This document shows positions 1 to 10,515 of a DNA stretch of 64,000 bases, piece by piece. Location: assembly GCF_004027225.2 (NCBI RefSeq), contig NC_044291.2, forward strand, positions 11,144,707-11,208,706. The letters are read 5' to 3'. Source of the stretch: Strigops habroptila. Lineage: Eukaryota > Chordata > Aves > Psittaciformes > Psittacidae. Positions within the stretch are counted from its first letter, which is position 1; each line of letters opens with the position of its first letter. The translations under genes were made by a program, and so were the position numbers. The notes under the pieces are model-generated. The model did no database searches. It was not told where the DNA came from and saw nothing but the letters and a program-made list of their open reading frames with translations.

Positions 1-2970
1 CAGGGACAGGCACGCTATTGGATCTGGGAGATTGGGTTACAAGCACCCGGATAGCACAGCCTCGGAAATCCAAGCCCCAGGAGGGGTCATTAACCACCCG
101 TCTCTGCTTCATGAGCAGAAGGAACTGTGACCATGAGACCAAGGAGCTCTGGACCAGGAGTGGAGAGTGCTTGGACATTGCTCTACCTGGGCAGCAGCGT
201 CGGAGTCTCCCACAGCCCCGGCTACCCCCCACGAACAAGAACATCTGGGCAGATGTTGGCCAATGGAGACACCCCATCGCACTGAACCGCACTCATCCAT
301 CCCCAGGTGATCTGGGCTGTGGTGGGGCGGGAGGCGCAGTGAGACCCCCAGGGTGCAGGGGCTGAGGCTGGCACAAGGACATGGCTCCTGTGTGGTCCAG
401 GCAGGCAGCACCCATGTGTGGGGTGATGCTCCTCATCCAGTGCCTGGGGGTGATGCATCCGTGACCTGCCCTTGGTCCAGCAGCAGCACTGCAGCCTCTG
501 CACCGAGCAGGGGATGATTTCAAAGGTGGAGTGTGGCAGGGGAATAGATCCTGGAGGAGAAAAGCACATCCTGGAGCCAGGGCAGGACTGCCAGACACCC
601 GGCAGCATTTCTGCATAGGAGCAGGAGAGGGCAGCAGCTCCTGCCGCAGGCAGCAATGCGGGCAGGGATACAGGCAGTACTCTCCTGTGCTGCCTGCTTA
701 CCAAACATCTCCCCAGCTCTCGGTCCTATGCGTCCCCAGGCGCAGGGAGGGCACCCCAAGGCAGGGCTTTGCCCTCCCCTTACCGTACTGGCAGCAGGCA
801 AGGGACGTAGCTGTGCCAGGGACCCCAGTTGTGGCCAAACCCAGTGGCCAAGGTGGGGCAAGGGCCATGTGCCCTTGGGCAGATCAGGACCCAGCTTTGC
901 CCTGGCATCTCTGGGTACCACCAGGATGGGTGGCAGCACCCTGGGAGCTGGCAGTGCTGGAGCCCAGATGAGCAGCATGCTCCTTCCAAGGCCATGTGCC
1001 CAGGGATTTGCAGGCAGCTGAGTGCCTGGGGATGTCTAGGCACGTCCCAAAGCTGGCAAGAGTCACTCTCCCACCCAAAGCACAGTGCTGGCATTGCTCA
1101 TCTGCGACAGAGTGAGCTACGGAGGATGTGTCAGTCCCTTTGGGCAGTAGGAGCCTACATGGCTGAGAGGGATGGGCTTGTCTCCCTGCACAACTGAGGT
1201 ACCCCTGGCACTGCCTTGGCTGCCTCTCCTTGCAGAAATGTGCACACACACAGAGGCACCCTGCCTGTCCCCCTACCTCCCTGCAGCCCCTGCCCAGCCC
1301 CTGCCCATCTCGTGTCCCCCTCCCATATGCCACCAGAGCTGTGTCCTCTTGAGGGGTTGTCCACACTATTGCCACACTATTCTGCCTGTTGCATGCAAGC
1401 CATGGTGTGGGGCTGTGCACCCCGGCTCACCCACCCTGCACCCCACAGAGCCTGGGGTGGGGGGAGCCCTTGGTGACATGGGCTGTGCATCTTGCAGGGT
1501 GACACCGGGGGCTCGCTGTCTAAAACCAGCCCCCAGTGCTGGCTGCACTCCTGAATCCAGGCACAGGGGAAGCGTCTCTGCAACCAGCAGTGACACACAT
1601 GGGTGGGAAACGTGTTTTCCTGCTCCCAGGACTCATCCCAAGAGCTGCAGGGACCTTGGGCACAGCGGGACAGGGAGCGGCACCTGCAGGGCAGGGGAAA
1701 GGTCTGCTCGAGATGAGCCAGCGCCACGCATCAGCTCCCATGCTCCACACGAGGGAGGTGGCAACGCTCCAGCGCAGCCCTGCGCACCCCTGAGTGCCCT
1801 GCAGAGATGAAACACACCCAAGAGCACCCACGGCACCCTGCCCGTGTCACCCACAGCCCCGCCAAGGTCTGAAGTAGCAGCATCCTGTGCCCTCCCTCCC
1901 CTGCTCACCCCACCCCACCCCACCCCCCCCCCAGCCTTCCTGCTGCTCTGGTTTAATCATTGCCCAGTGTCTGCCCAGCCTCTCCCACCTTGTTTGCCAT
2001 CGCCCCAGAGTTATGCAGAGCGAAGGGCAGCAATGACACGGCACCACAGGCAGATGCTGCACCTTGCCAGCGCCCTGACCGCCCCCCTTGTCCTCCTGGG
2101 GCTCTGCTGAAGGCCCCGTACCCCCGGCCGGGGACACTCTTCCCTCCCCAAACCCTGTTTGTCCCGGTGTTTATCAGACCCCGGGCACGGAGCAGCCTCT
2201 GCGGGTGCGGGTTTCAGCCAAGCTAAGGTGGTGACACCAAACCCTGCCCAGCCGCGCCGCGGCTGGGCTCCATGGCAGGGCAGGGCTGGCGTCGAGGCCA
2301 CCAAAGCAAACACGGGGTGGATCTGCCTGTCCCCGCGCCAGGGCTGCTCCAGGCAGGGCGAACAAGAGTGCTCCTTGTGCAGGACAAGGCAGGCGCAAAC
2401 GGTCAGGGCTCTGCCCTGCAGCGCTGCCAAGCCACTGCCACCCCAGTGCAGAAGCTCACAGGGGTGGTGGGATTTCAAGGGCGGTGGGTTTCCTTACAGG
2501 CAGTGGTGGGCTGCCGGTGCTGTTGTGGTCCCAGTGCTGGTGGGGTCCCAGGGGGTCGCAGCCAGCCAGGGCAGTACCACAACTCCCCTGTTCCCCAGTC
2601 ACGAAGCTGCACCTTTCCCAGCCCTCCCCAAATCCAGACTCCCTCTTTCCAGAAGACAGGACAGCATCTGGCTCGGCAAGGGCAGGCTAAGCACCAGCCC
2701 GCAACCCCAGGCAGACAGGCAGGCACTGGCTGTACTGGAAACTCCAGGGCAAGGGGAGTGTTGGGCCCCTGCTGGGAGCTGAGGAGCTCATGGTGCCACT
2801 GCTGTTGCCCCACGTCAGCACTGCAACAGTTAAACCTGGTTTTGAAGGCAAAGGAGAGGGCTGGGTGCCTGCTGCACTGCCCTTCCACAACGCAGGGATA
2901 AGCCAGAAGGAACAGAGGAATCCCAGAAAACCCAGGGCAGAGGAGGGAAGAGGAATAAACCTTGGCAGGG
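1..2970. other. Intergenic GC-rich DNA, no gene recognised
   Basis: Reading frames are open on both strands, but they are rich in Pro, Gly, Trp and Cys, overlap each other, and lack domains, splice structure or poly(A) signals. This is what GC-rich non-coding DNA looks like. A C-rich simple tract (CCCCA units running into a poly-C run) lies near 1908-1933. No CR1 copy is evident in this stretch. Confidence 0.55.
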
Positions 2971-4065
2971 GAGAAGACGGCTGTGATTTTATTTGTAGCA
3001 CCTTGAAGTCATCCACTAACACACGCACTTTTTCCAAGCCCTGCAGACCAGGCAGATCCTGCAGCAGCTTCTCAGCCAACACAAGGGCCAGCTTGTTCCA
3101 GGACAGTGGCGCCAGCCTCAGCCCAAAACCCAGCCCAGAGTCCCCCCCACCCCGGCAGCACTGCAAGAGCCCAGCAGGCTCCTCACCCACCATTCTCCAT
3201 GCCCAGGGAGTCCCAGAAGGCCAATGATAAGGATCTCCATCCCAAGTGGGGTGCCCCAGTGCTCTCTGGACCTAGACCCAACGCAGTGTGGAGCTCAGGC
3301 CGGGATGCTCACCCAGGATAGGGTGTGCCCAGCACTCAACAAGCCTGGCAGGAGGAACCAAAAGGGGCCAGGGGTGTTCTGGCACTGGGATGTTAACACC
3401 CACAGCCATGCTGTGCCATGGGGCGCTGCCCAGCACCCTGCCATGCTTTGTTTGTCCATCCTTCCCATCTCCTTCCCTCTGTCCCACAGGCAGTGTACCA
3501 GGGGGGAGCGGTACCCAGCCGGAGCTTGGTGCGGCGGCTGTCCCATCCCATGGTGCTGTGGGTGGCGGATAACTCAGTTCTGGGGATGTGGGTCCCAATC
3601 CTAGATGGGAACATGTCCCTGGCTCCCCTCCAGGAGGATGACCATGACGATGCCCTCCTCTGCCACACACACAGGGCTGCCATCACCCAAACCCACCCTC
3701 TGGCAAGCCAGCAGTGCTTGCACTGTCCCCGCAGCCAGAGGTTCCCCAGCAAGGGCAGAGTCAGTGCATGGGCTCACAGGCTCGAAGTGCTGCCCCAACC
3801 CCAGTGCAGGCTCTTCTCAGTGGCATCTGAACAGGCATACACCATCCTCAAGGCTCCCGAGCCTCAGTGGGGCAGGAGGGACATGCCCTTCTCCCACACC
3901 CCACACTGGGCTCTCCGGACGTGGCGGGTGCCCATCACTGGCGTATATGGCTGCAGAGCTCACGGTGGAAAGCAATGGCAGAGTCCAGCCAGTGCCACCT
4001 CCCAGCTGCCAGCTCGGCCGGGTGCCATGTCCCCATCCCATGGTCAGCACGTCCCACAAGGGCCC

Positions 4066-4446
4066 TTAGGAGACAACACAGCAGCACTTTCTGCAGTGGG
4101 AGCAGCACTTGCAGCACCCGCATCCCCCACTGGCCTCCAGCTCCTGGCTCTTGGGTGGCTTGTCCAGGGTGACAGTGTAGAAGGAGTTGGACAATTCCCT
4201 GTTGGGCATCCTCAGGCTGGCGTAGGGGTTGTAGGGGCGGGACCAGGACTTCTCCGTGGAAATAGCTGGTCTGTTCCAGCTGCCAGCAGGGTCTTCCTGC
4301 TCCTCCGTGTAGGTGGGCACAGCTGCAGGGTTGGCGATGACGGTGGGCTCATCCTTCAGGTAGTGAGTGATGAAGCTTTGCTGGAACTGTGCCCGTGGGA
4401 TGTTGACGCTGGCATAAGGGTTCTCCAGGCTGATGCCACGATCCAT
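4066..4446 (-). CDS. CYSRT1: Cysteine-rich tail protein 1 (CYSRT1)
   Basis: This is a small protein of 126 residues, named for its cysteine-rich C-terminus. The frame opens with MDRGISLENPYASVNIPRA, which matches the start of mammalian CYSRT1 (NPYA..SIPRAH). It ends GGCGCCKCCSHCRKCCCVVS, with ten cysteines in the last 18 residues, like the human end in CCCVIS. The NPYAS..P motif occurs twice, at residues 9-17 and 73-81. The start is the ATG at 4446; a splice acceptor (CACAG) lies at 4499-4496, so the coding exon begins in the 5' UTR at 4495. Human CYSRT1 is slightly longer (about 144 residues). The last four residues, CVVS, fit a CaaX prenylation signal, and the nearby cysteines could be acylated; that is inference. 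In human the gene also lies next to RNF208, which supports the call. Confidence 0.88.
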   Translation of the reverse strand: MDRGISLENPYASVNIPRAQFQQSFITHYLKDEPTVIANPAAVPTYTEEQEDPAGSWNRPAISTEKSWSRPYNPYASLRMPNRELSNSFYTVTLDKPPKSQELEASGGCGCCKCCSHCRKCCCVVS

Positions 4447-5029
4447 GTCCCTGCTTGCTGTCAGCACGCGAGGCCCAGCTGGCATTGCCCAACTCCTGTG
4501 AGACAGAGACCCGCCATAACCCGGGGTGCAGGGGGGTGTCAGTGCTGGGGTTGTTCTCAATCAAGAGGAAGGAACCTCCAGCAGACCCCACCGGTTTGGG
4601 AGCAGGGAGCACAGCTCTGCACCCTGCTCCGTGCCAGCCCAGGGGACCCCACATGCAACCCACTGGCTTGTGGCCCTGATGGCAGAGCCAGGAGGGGACG
4701 CAAGTGAAGTGTGACACATGGGCAGGGAGACATGGGGGTGGGCAGGGTGCTGGGGGTCAGAGGGGAGGCTGGGCGGGAGACAGGGTGCAGACAGGACAGT
4801 GGGGTGGAAGCCTCTGGAGGGGCCAGGCTCAGAGGTGGGAGCAGGCACCGGGGAGAGGAGTGGGGAGAAGAGCAGTGCAGGGGGGAGGAGAGGCAGAGGC
4901 AAGGGTAGGAGAGCACAGGACCGCGGTATGGAGAGGGCAGGGGCAGCGGCCGGAGCAGGCGGGGGGCAGAGAGGAAGCGGGGCTGGGACAGGGGCTGGTC
5001 CGGAGGAGTGGGACAGGCACCGCGCTGGG

Positions 5030-5215
5030 CACTCACCGACCGCGCGGCTCCGGTCGCTCCGGGACCGCTTCTGCCGCCGGCAGCGCTTCCTCCTGCACGG
5101 ACCGCCCTGTCCCGCCCGGCCCCGCCCCGCCCGGCCCCAACCGCCCTGTCCGGCCCCGGCACCCACCAGCCGACCCGGCACCCACCGACCGACCTGGTAC
5201 TCACCTACCGGCACT
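5030..5215. promoter_or_regulatory. CpG-rich putative CYSRT1 promoter
   Basis: This stretch is rich in CpG and GC boxes (CCCGCCC and CCCCGCCC near 5111-5132) and surrounds the proposed first exon of CYSRT1. It has no TATA box and runs directly into imperfect tandem repeats. Confidence 0.45.
5037..5125 (-). other. CYSRT1: Probable 5' non-coding exon of CYSRT1
   Basis: On the minus strand a GC-rich, CpG-dense segment ends at 5037 with the donor CGGTCG|GTGAGT. Joining it to the acceptor in front of 4495 would make a two-exon transcript with an untranslated first exon. The upstream limit is a guess from the CpG-rich stretch. No cDNA evidence is available here. Confidence 0.5.
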
Positions 5216-5335
5216 GTCCACACACCCACCGACCCAGCACCCACCACCTGGCACCCACAGCTTGGCTCGGCACCCACCAACCGACCCTCACCTGCACTGG
5301 ACACTGGCACCAGGAGGGGGCACAAGGAACTGGTC
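5150..5335. repeat. Imperfect GGCACCCACC-type minisatellite
   Basis: At least six degenerate copies of a unit containing GGCACCCACC(G/A)ACCGACC run immediately upstream of the proposed CYSRT1 promoter. A second degenerate series built on GGGCACTGG follows at about 5345-5425. Confidence 0.6.
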
Positions 5336-5696
5336 ACCAGCATAAGGCATGGGGCACTGGACAGGAACACGGGGCACTGAGCAATGGGAACTGGGCACTG
5401 GCCAGAGGCACTGGGCAACGGGCAAGACAGTCAGTACTGAGCATCGTGCCCAAGCACCAGCACTGTTGCCTTGGGGCCTGGATCCTGCCACACTCTCAGT
5501 GTCACATAGCCAGTGCCCCTGTCCCCACCAGCAGCTGCCAGGGCAGTGCCCTCCCAGACTTGGTGCCCAGGAGTTTATCCGTGATGTGGGAGAAAAGGAT
5601 CAAAGCTCCCTGAGGCTGACACGGGGCTGCTGAGCTCTGAGGAGGAAGGAGGGATGTTGCTGTGACCTTGAGCTCACATCATCAGCCTTTAGGGAC

Positions 5697-5848
5697 ATTC
5701 CTGGCAGTGTTCAAGGCCAGGTTGGACACAGGGGCTTGGAGCAACCTGCTCTAGTGGAAGGTGTCCCTGCCCGTGGCAGGGGGTTGGAACTGGATGAGCT
5801 TTAAAGTCCTTTCCAACACAAACCAGTCTGGGATTCTGTGATTCTATG
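5697..5848 (+). repeat. CR1 LINE, 3' end fragment
   Basis: This is a 5'-truncated CR1 copy covering only the terminal UTR, from the GTGTTCAAGGCCAGGTTGGA block to the ATTCTGTGATTCTATGG tail. It carries the GGACACAGGGGCTTGGAGC variant shared by most copies in the window. Confidence 0.9.
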
Positions 5849-6689
5849 GCACCTTGCCTTTAGGCAACAGGCAGGTGTCCACCTTGTCCTGGTAGGGACA
5901 TCGTAGGTCCTTACAGAGGATGTAGTTGCTCCTGTTCCTGTTCCTTGCCAGGAGACCTGGGTTAATCCAATCCCCACCTGATGCCCTTGCTGAGGGACTG
6001 GTTCCAGGGATGCCACCACTATGCCCGTGGCCAGGGGGAAAGGAGCTGTTAAAGACACTGATGACCCAAGGACAAGTTGACCATCAGGAAACTGAGGCTG
6101 AAAGGAGAAGACAGCCAGATCAGGCCAAGGAGAGCAGCAGTGGAGGCTGGAATGGCTTTCCGAAGACAAGGCTGCAACCAGCCCCGCAGAGCTGGCACCG
6201 GAGCCAGAGAGGAATGGCATTATCCAGAAGGTACCTGGAGATGGGAGCTACCACGGTGAGATGCCGGGGAGGGACATCAGCTGGGATGGAGGCACTTCAG
6301 ATTAAAGCTGGCACCCTGCTAGAAGAGGTTGTGTGGGGTCCACAGCCCCAGGCAGCAGCATGTGGGATGTCCCTACCCCAGAAAGCTCAGCAATGCCAAT
6401 GGGGTGAGATTCATTGAGAGCCCCTTTGGGAGAGAGAAGCCTCTGAGGACACAGGGTGCCATTGCAGGGTCGGGGATGCCCCAGACCTGAGCTGTGCCGG
6501 GTGTGCAGCCTCACAGCCCACTGCAAGCAGAGCTGCTTGTGGACAGGGCTGTGCCTGGAAACCTGGGGCAAAAAGCCAAATGAGCAAGTTCCAAGGTGCT
6601 GGGAGGAAGAGAAATCGCTGCTGGAGAGTGGCACAGTGACATCCCCGTGCGAGCAGCGACAGGCTGTGAATGGGCAGGGCTGGGATTGC

Positions 6690-7480
6690 GGCTGGGAAGA
6701 TGCTGGGAGCATGAACAAGGGCAAGGTGCTGCACATGGGTCAGGGCAATCCCACGCACAAACACAGGCTGGGGGAGACTGGATGGAGCAGCCTGAGGAGA
6801 AGGACTTGGGGGTGTTGGGTGAGGAGAAGCTCCCCATGACCTATCAGTGTGCGCTTGAGCCCAGAACCCCCCCACCCCGTGTGCTGGGCTACACCCCCTC
6901 AGTGTGAGCAGCAGGTCAGGGAGGGCATTCTCCCCCTTTGCTGTGCTCTGGGGAGACCCCCCTGCAGTCCTGCACCCAGCTCTGGGGCAACAGCACAAGA
7001 GGGACATAGAGCTGCTGGAGCTAGTCCAGAGGAGGCCACAGAGGTGCTGCAAGGGCTGGAGCAGCTCTGCTCTGGAGCCAGGCTGAGAGAGCTGGGCTAG
7101 TTCAGCCTGGAGAAGAGAAGGCTCCTTAAGGGGAGACCTTAGAGCAGCTCCAGTGCCTAAAGGGGCTCCAGGAAACCTGGAGAGGGGCTTTGGACAAGGG
7201 CCTGTAGGGACAGGACAAGAGGAATGGCTTTAACCTGCCAGAGGGGAGATTGAGATGAGCTCTTAGGCAGAAGCTCTTCTCTGTGAGGGTGCTGAGGCGC
7301 TGGCACAGGGTGCCCAGAGAAGCTGTGGCTGCCCCATCCCTGGCAGTGTTCAAGGCCAGGTTGGACACAGGGGCTTGGAGCAACCTGCTCTAGCGGAAGG
7401 TGTCCCTGCCCGTGGCAGGGGGTTGGACCTGGATGAGCTTTAATCTCCCTTCCAACACAAAACATTCTATGATTCTATGA
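6690..7480 (+). repeat. CR1 LINE, long 3' fragment
   Basis: The fragment includes the decayed end of the reverse-transcriptase ORF (the HMGQGNPTHKHRLG region near 6735-6770, then the LRELG..SLEKRRL equivalent near 7080-7120). It continues through the 3' UTR to a perfect ATTCTATGATTCTATGA tail at 7464-7480. The left limit is approximate. It is one of the two longest plus-strand copies here. Confidence 0.9.
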
Positions 7481-8435
7481 ACTACAGCAATCTCATGAAT
7501 GCCTCATCTCACTATTGCTTCACACAGCAAAAAGGGCTTTATATTGTGTGTGGCACCACGGTCGTGTGGAGCTTCCCCAGCCCCAGGGGCGCTGCCAGTC
7601 ACCAGGACACAAAAACTCACGGAGACATCGATGTGTTGTTGAGTATTCCCCTTCGGCTCCGGGGAGCTGCAGTGCCGCGGCGCAGGCACATGAGGGTGGT
7701 GATGCTCTTCCCAGCCCAGCAGCAGCGATGCAGAGCCGGGTTTCCTGGAGGGAAAGGTCTTGCCATCAGCTGGGGATCAGCTCGATGAGAGCCCCATCGC
7801 AGGTGGTGGCTTCTCGCCAAACCCTGGTGGGACTGAAAATACTTGTGTGGCAATAAGGAGAGCTCGTAGGTGGCCGGTGTGTGAGAATGGCATGGGATGA
7901 GTTGGGCCAGTGCAGTAATTGGAAGCCAAATCCCAGATTCAGGCTGTGTGAAACAAAGCCACAGATGGGTGGGATAATTTCAACCAGGACACCACAAGGG
8001 TCCCTCCATGGGCCCCTCTGCTGCGCGAGGTCTTCTCCAAGGCATTTGCCTTAATTCTTGGCTGCCTCCTCACTAAAAAGCAGAGGAAGAGGAACCACGC
8101 GGTGGCCCAGGGAGCAGGAGGCATTACTAGGGTGAGCACTGGCAAGGGGAACCCCTTGGGACTGGTGCCACCAGGCCCAGGGGCTCAGCTGGGCACCAGG
8201 TGAGTGGGGAGGAGGCTCTGGGGGCTGCAGGCATGAGAGTGACATGAAGGGGACTGATGGTTCATCTCTGAGGGGTGAGGTAGGGAGCACAGAGCAGGGA
8301 TGGGGGATTTGTGGGCTCATGGCAGCTGTAGGAGCTCGTGCTCTGAGCCCTTCAGCAGCATGTCCTCATTTCCAGTGCCCCAGCATGGTACAAAATTCAG
8401 CTCATGCCCCCAGAGCCAGCCTGGCAGCCTGTGCT

Positions 8436-8520
8436 CAGCATCCTATCCCCAGCATCCCATCCCCAGCATCCCATCTCACCAGCACCCCATCCCACCAGCA
8501 TCCCACCCCCACCATCCTGT
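8436..8520. repeat. Short minisatellite, CCCATCCCCAGCAT units
   Basis: Five to six imperfect copies of a 14-17 bp unit (CAGCATCCCATCCC with variants CACCAGCACCCCATCC) occur in tandem. Confidence 0.7.
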
Positions 8521-9039
8521 ACAGCCCGGTGTGGGCAAAGCAACCTGCCAGCCCCACAGCCGTGCCCCATTGCAAAGGGCCCATTTGCAGCCCCACACTG
8601 CTTGTCTCCAGGTAGTCTGCCTGTGGCATGCAACGGAGTGTCCCAAAGGATGGTGGCAGCTTTCAAAGCCAAAATGGAGCCTGGAAGTGACCAGCACAAG
8701 CTGCTCAATGAGAGGGATTGTCTGCAGTGCCAGTATGTGTCCTGTCACTTGGGTCAGCACATGGGCTGCATGCACCGGCAGGGCTCTGGGCCATGCACCC
8801 ATCCTGCAGCAGGCCCAATCCTGCCCTCGACACCAGCTCCTGGGATTCAGCTCTGTACCAAGAGGCAGCACAGACTTCTCTGGCCCAACCCCCCCCTCCC
8901 GAGGCTCCAGTGCTCGCCCTGTACCCGTCTGCCTGGCTCAGCCATGTGGTGTAGGAGGGTGAGGATGCTGCAGAGGTGCATCTGCAACACCTGGTGTGTT
9001 TGGGCTCCTCTGAACATATGCTGCATGTCACCCAGCTAC

Positions 9040-9560
9040 ATAGAATCACAGAATCACAGACTGGTTTGTATTGGAAGGGAGATTAAAGCTCCTCCAGTTC
9101 CAACCCCCTGCCACGGGCAGGGACACCTTCCACTAGAGCAGGTTGCTACAAGCCCCTGTGTCCAACCTGGCCTTGAACACTGCCAGGGATGGGGCAGCCA
9201 CAGCTTCTCTGGGCAACCTGTGCCAGCGCCTCAGCACCCTCACAGGGAAGAGCTTCTGCCTAATGTCTAATCTGAATGATCCCTGTTTAAGTCTAAAGCC
9301 ATGACTCCTTGTCCTATCACTGCGGTCCCTGTTAAAGAGTCCATCTCCAGCATCCTTGTAGCCCCCTTCGCATACTGGAAGCTGCTCTGAGATCTCCACG
9401 CAGCTTCTCTTCTCCATCTGAACAGCCCCAATGTTCTCAGCCTGTCTCCATACGGGGGGTGCTTCAGCCCCAATCATCCTTGTGGCCTCCTCTGGACTTG
9501 CTCCAACAGCTCCGTGTCCTTCTTATGCTGAGGACACATGGGGGATGCTCAAGCTGTGGC
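9040..9560 (-). repeat. CR1 LINE, 3' fragment
   Basis: This copy is in reverse orientation, with the tail TAGAATCACAGAATCACAGA at 9041. Its middle section (near 9265-9400) differs from the commonest copies and resembles the one at 37.3 kb, so it belongs to another CR1 subfamily. Confidence 0.88.
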
Positions 9561-10412
9561 TGCAGAGCCCAGAGCCCTGGCAGAGGATGCTGCATTCCTC
9601 AAGGATAACGAGGCCAGTAACTAACCCGATGTCGGGGCTGGCACAGCTGAACCACATGGCAGGAGCTGCTGGCTCCTGGCCTGCTGCCTGTGTCCCTGCA
9701 GGCCCGCGCCGGCCGCAGGAACCAGCACTGGAGCCGGTTTCCTTATCGCCCTCCGGCACTCACCCTCCGCACGGCTCCCCCGCGGCTCCTGGGCCCGGGT
9801 CATGCCGGGGCTTGGCAGCCGCGCGGGGGAAGCGCATTGTGGCTGCCCACTGCGACCGTGCGGGAGGAGAAAGCAAGGATTTCCTGGCCTGGAGCGAGTC
9901 CTTCCCGTCCCCTCCCAGCAGCTGAGTGCTGGAGCACTGAGGGTGGGCTGCTCCCGATGGGCTCTGGACTGGGAGCCAGTGGCTGCCCTTGTACAGAGCT
10001 GCTGTGAATGTGCAGACAAGAAGGAGGCAAGGAGAGAGCTGGGGCTCTTTGATTGACACCATCCCCAGTGACAAAATCCTCCCCAGCTCTATCCTGCCCA
10101 CATGCAGAATCCCCGCTCGGGCAGAGCACAGAGCTGATGTCCCCATGTCCCCTCCTCACCCCCAGTTCTCATGTATCCGCACCTGCAGTGTGCCACCGGG
10201 ATGGAGATGGTGCGGGGTGGCCTGGTGCCATTGCGCTTGAAGAAGGACAATTCACCCGTTGCCAACCTGAGCCCAGCACCCATGGCACATCAACATCAGT
10301 GCTGTGGGATTTGTGTCCAAATCTGCAGCTCCTTGCTCAGAGCAAGGCAGCAGCAAACAGCCCAGGATGTCTTCCAAGGCTAAACACTCGCTCACACTCA
10401 GAGACCTGGAAA

Positions 10413-10515
10413 ATCATAGAATCACAGAATGGTTCAGATTGGAAGGGACCTTCAAAGCTCATCTAGTCCAACCCCCCCACAATGAGCAGAGACATCTTCA
10501 ACTAGGTCAGGTTAC
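10413..10515 (-). repeat. CR1 LINE, short diverged fragment
   Basis: Tail AATCATAGAATCACAGAATGG is followed by about 90 bp of diverged CR1 3' UTR (CATCTAGTCCAACCCCCCCA). It is older than the neighbouring copies. Confidence 0.8.

Noticed and set aside
3418-4707. A 429-codon plus-strand frame
   Set aside because: It runs antisense to the well-supported CYSRT1 gene and through its upstream repeats; it is a shadow.
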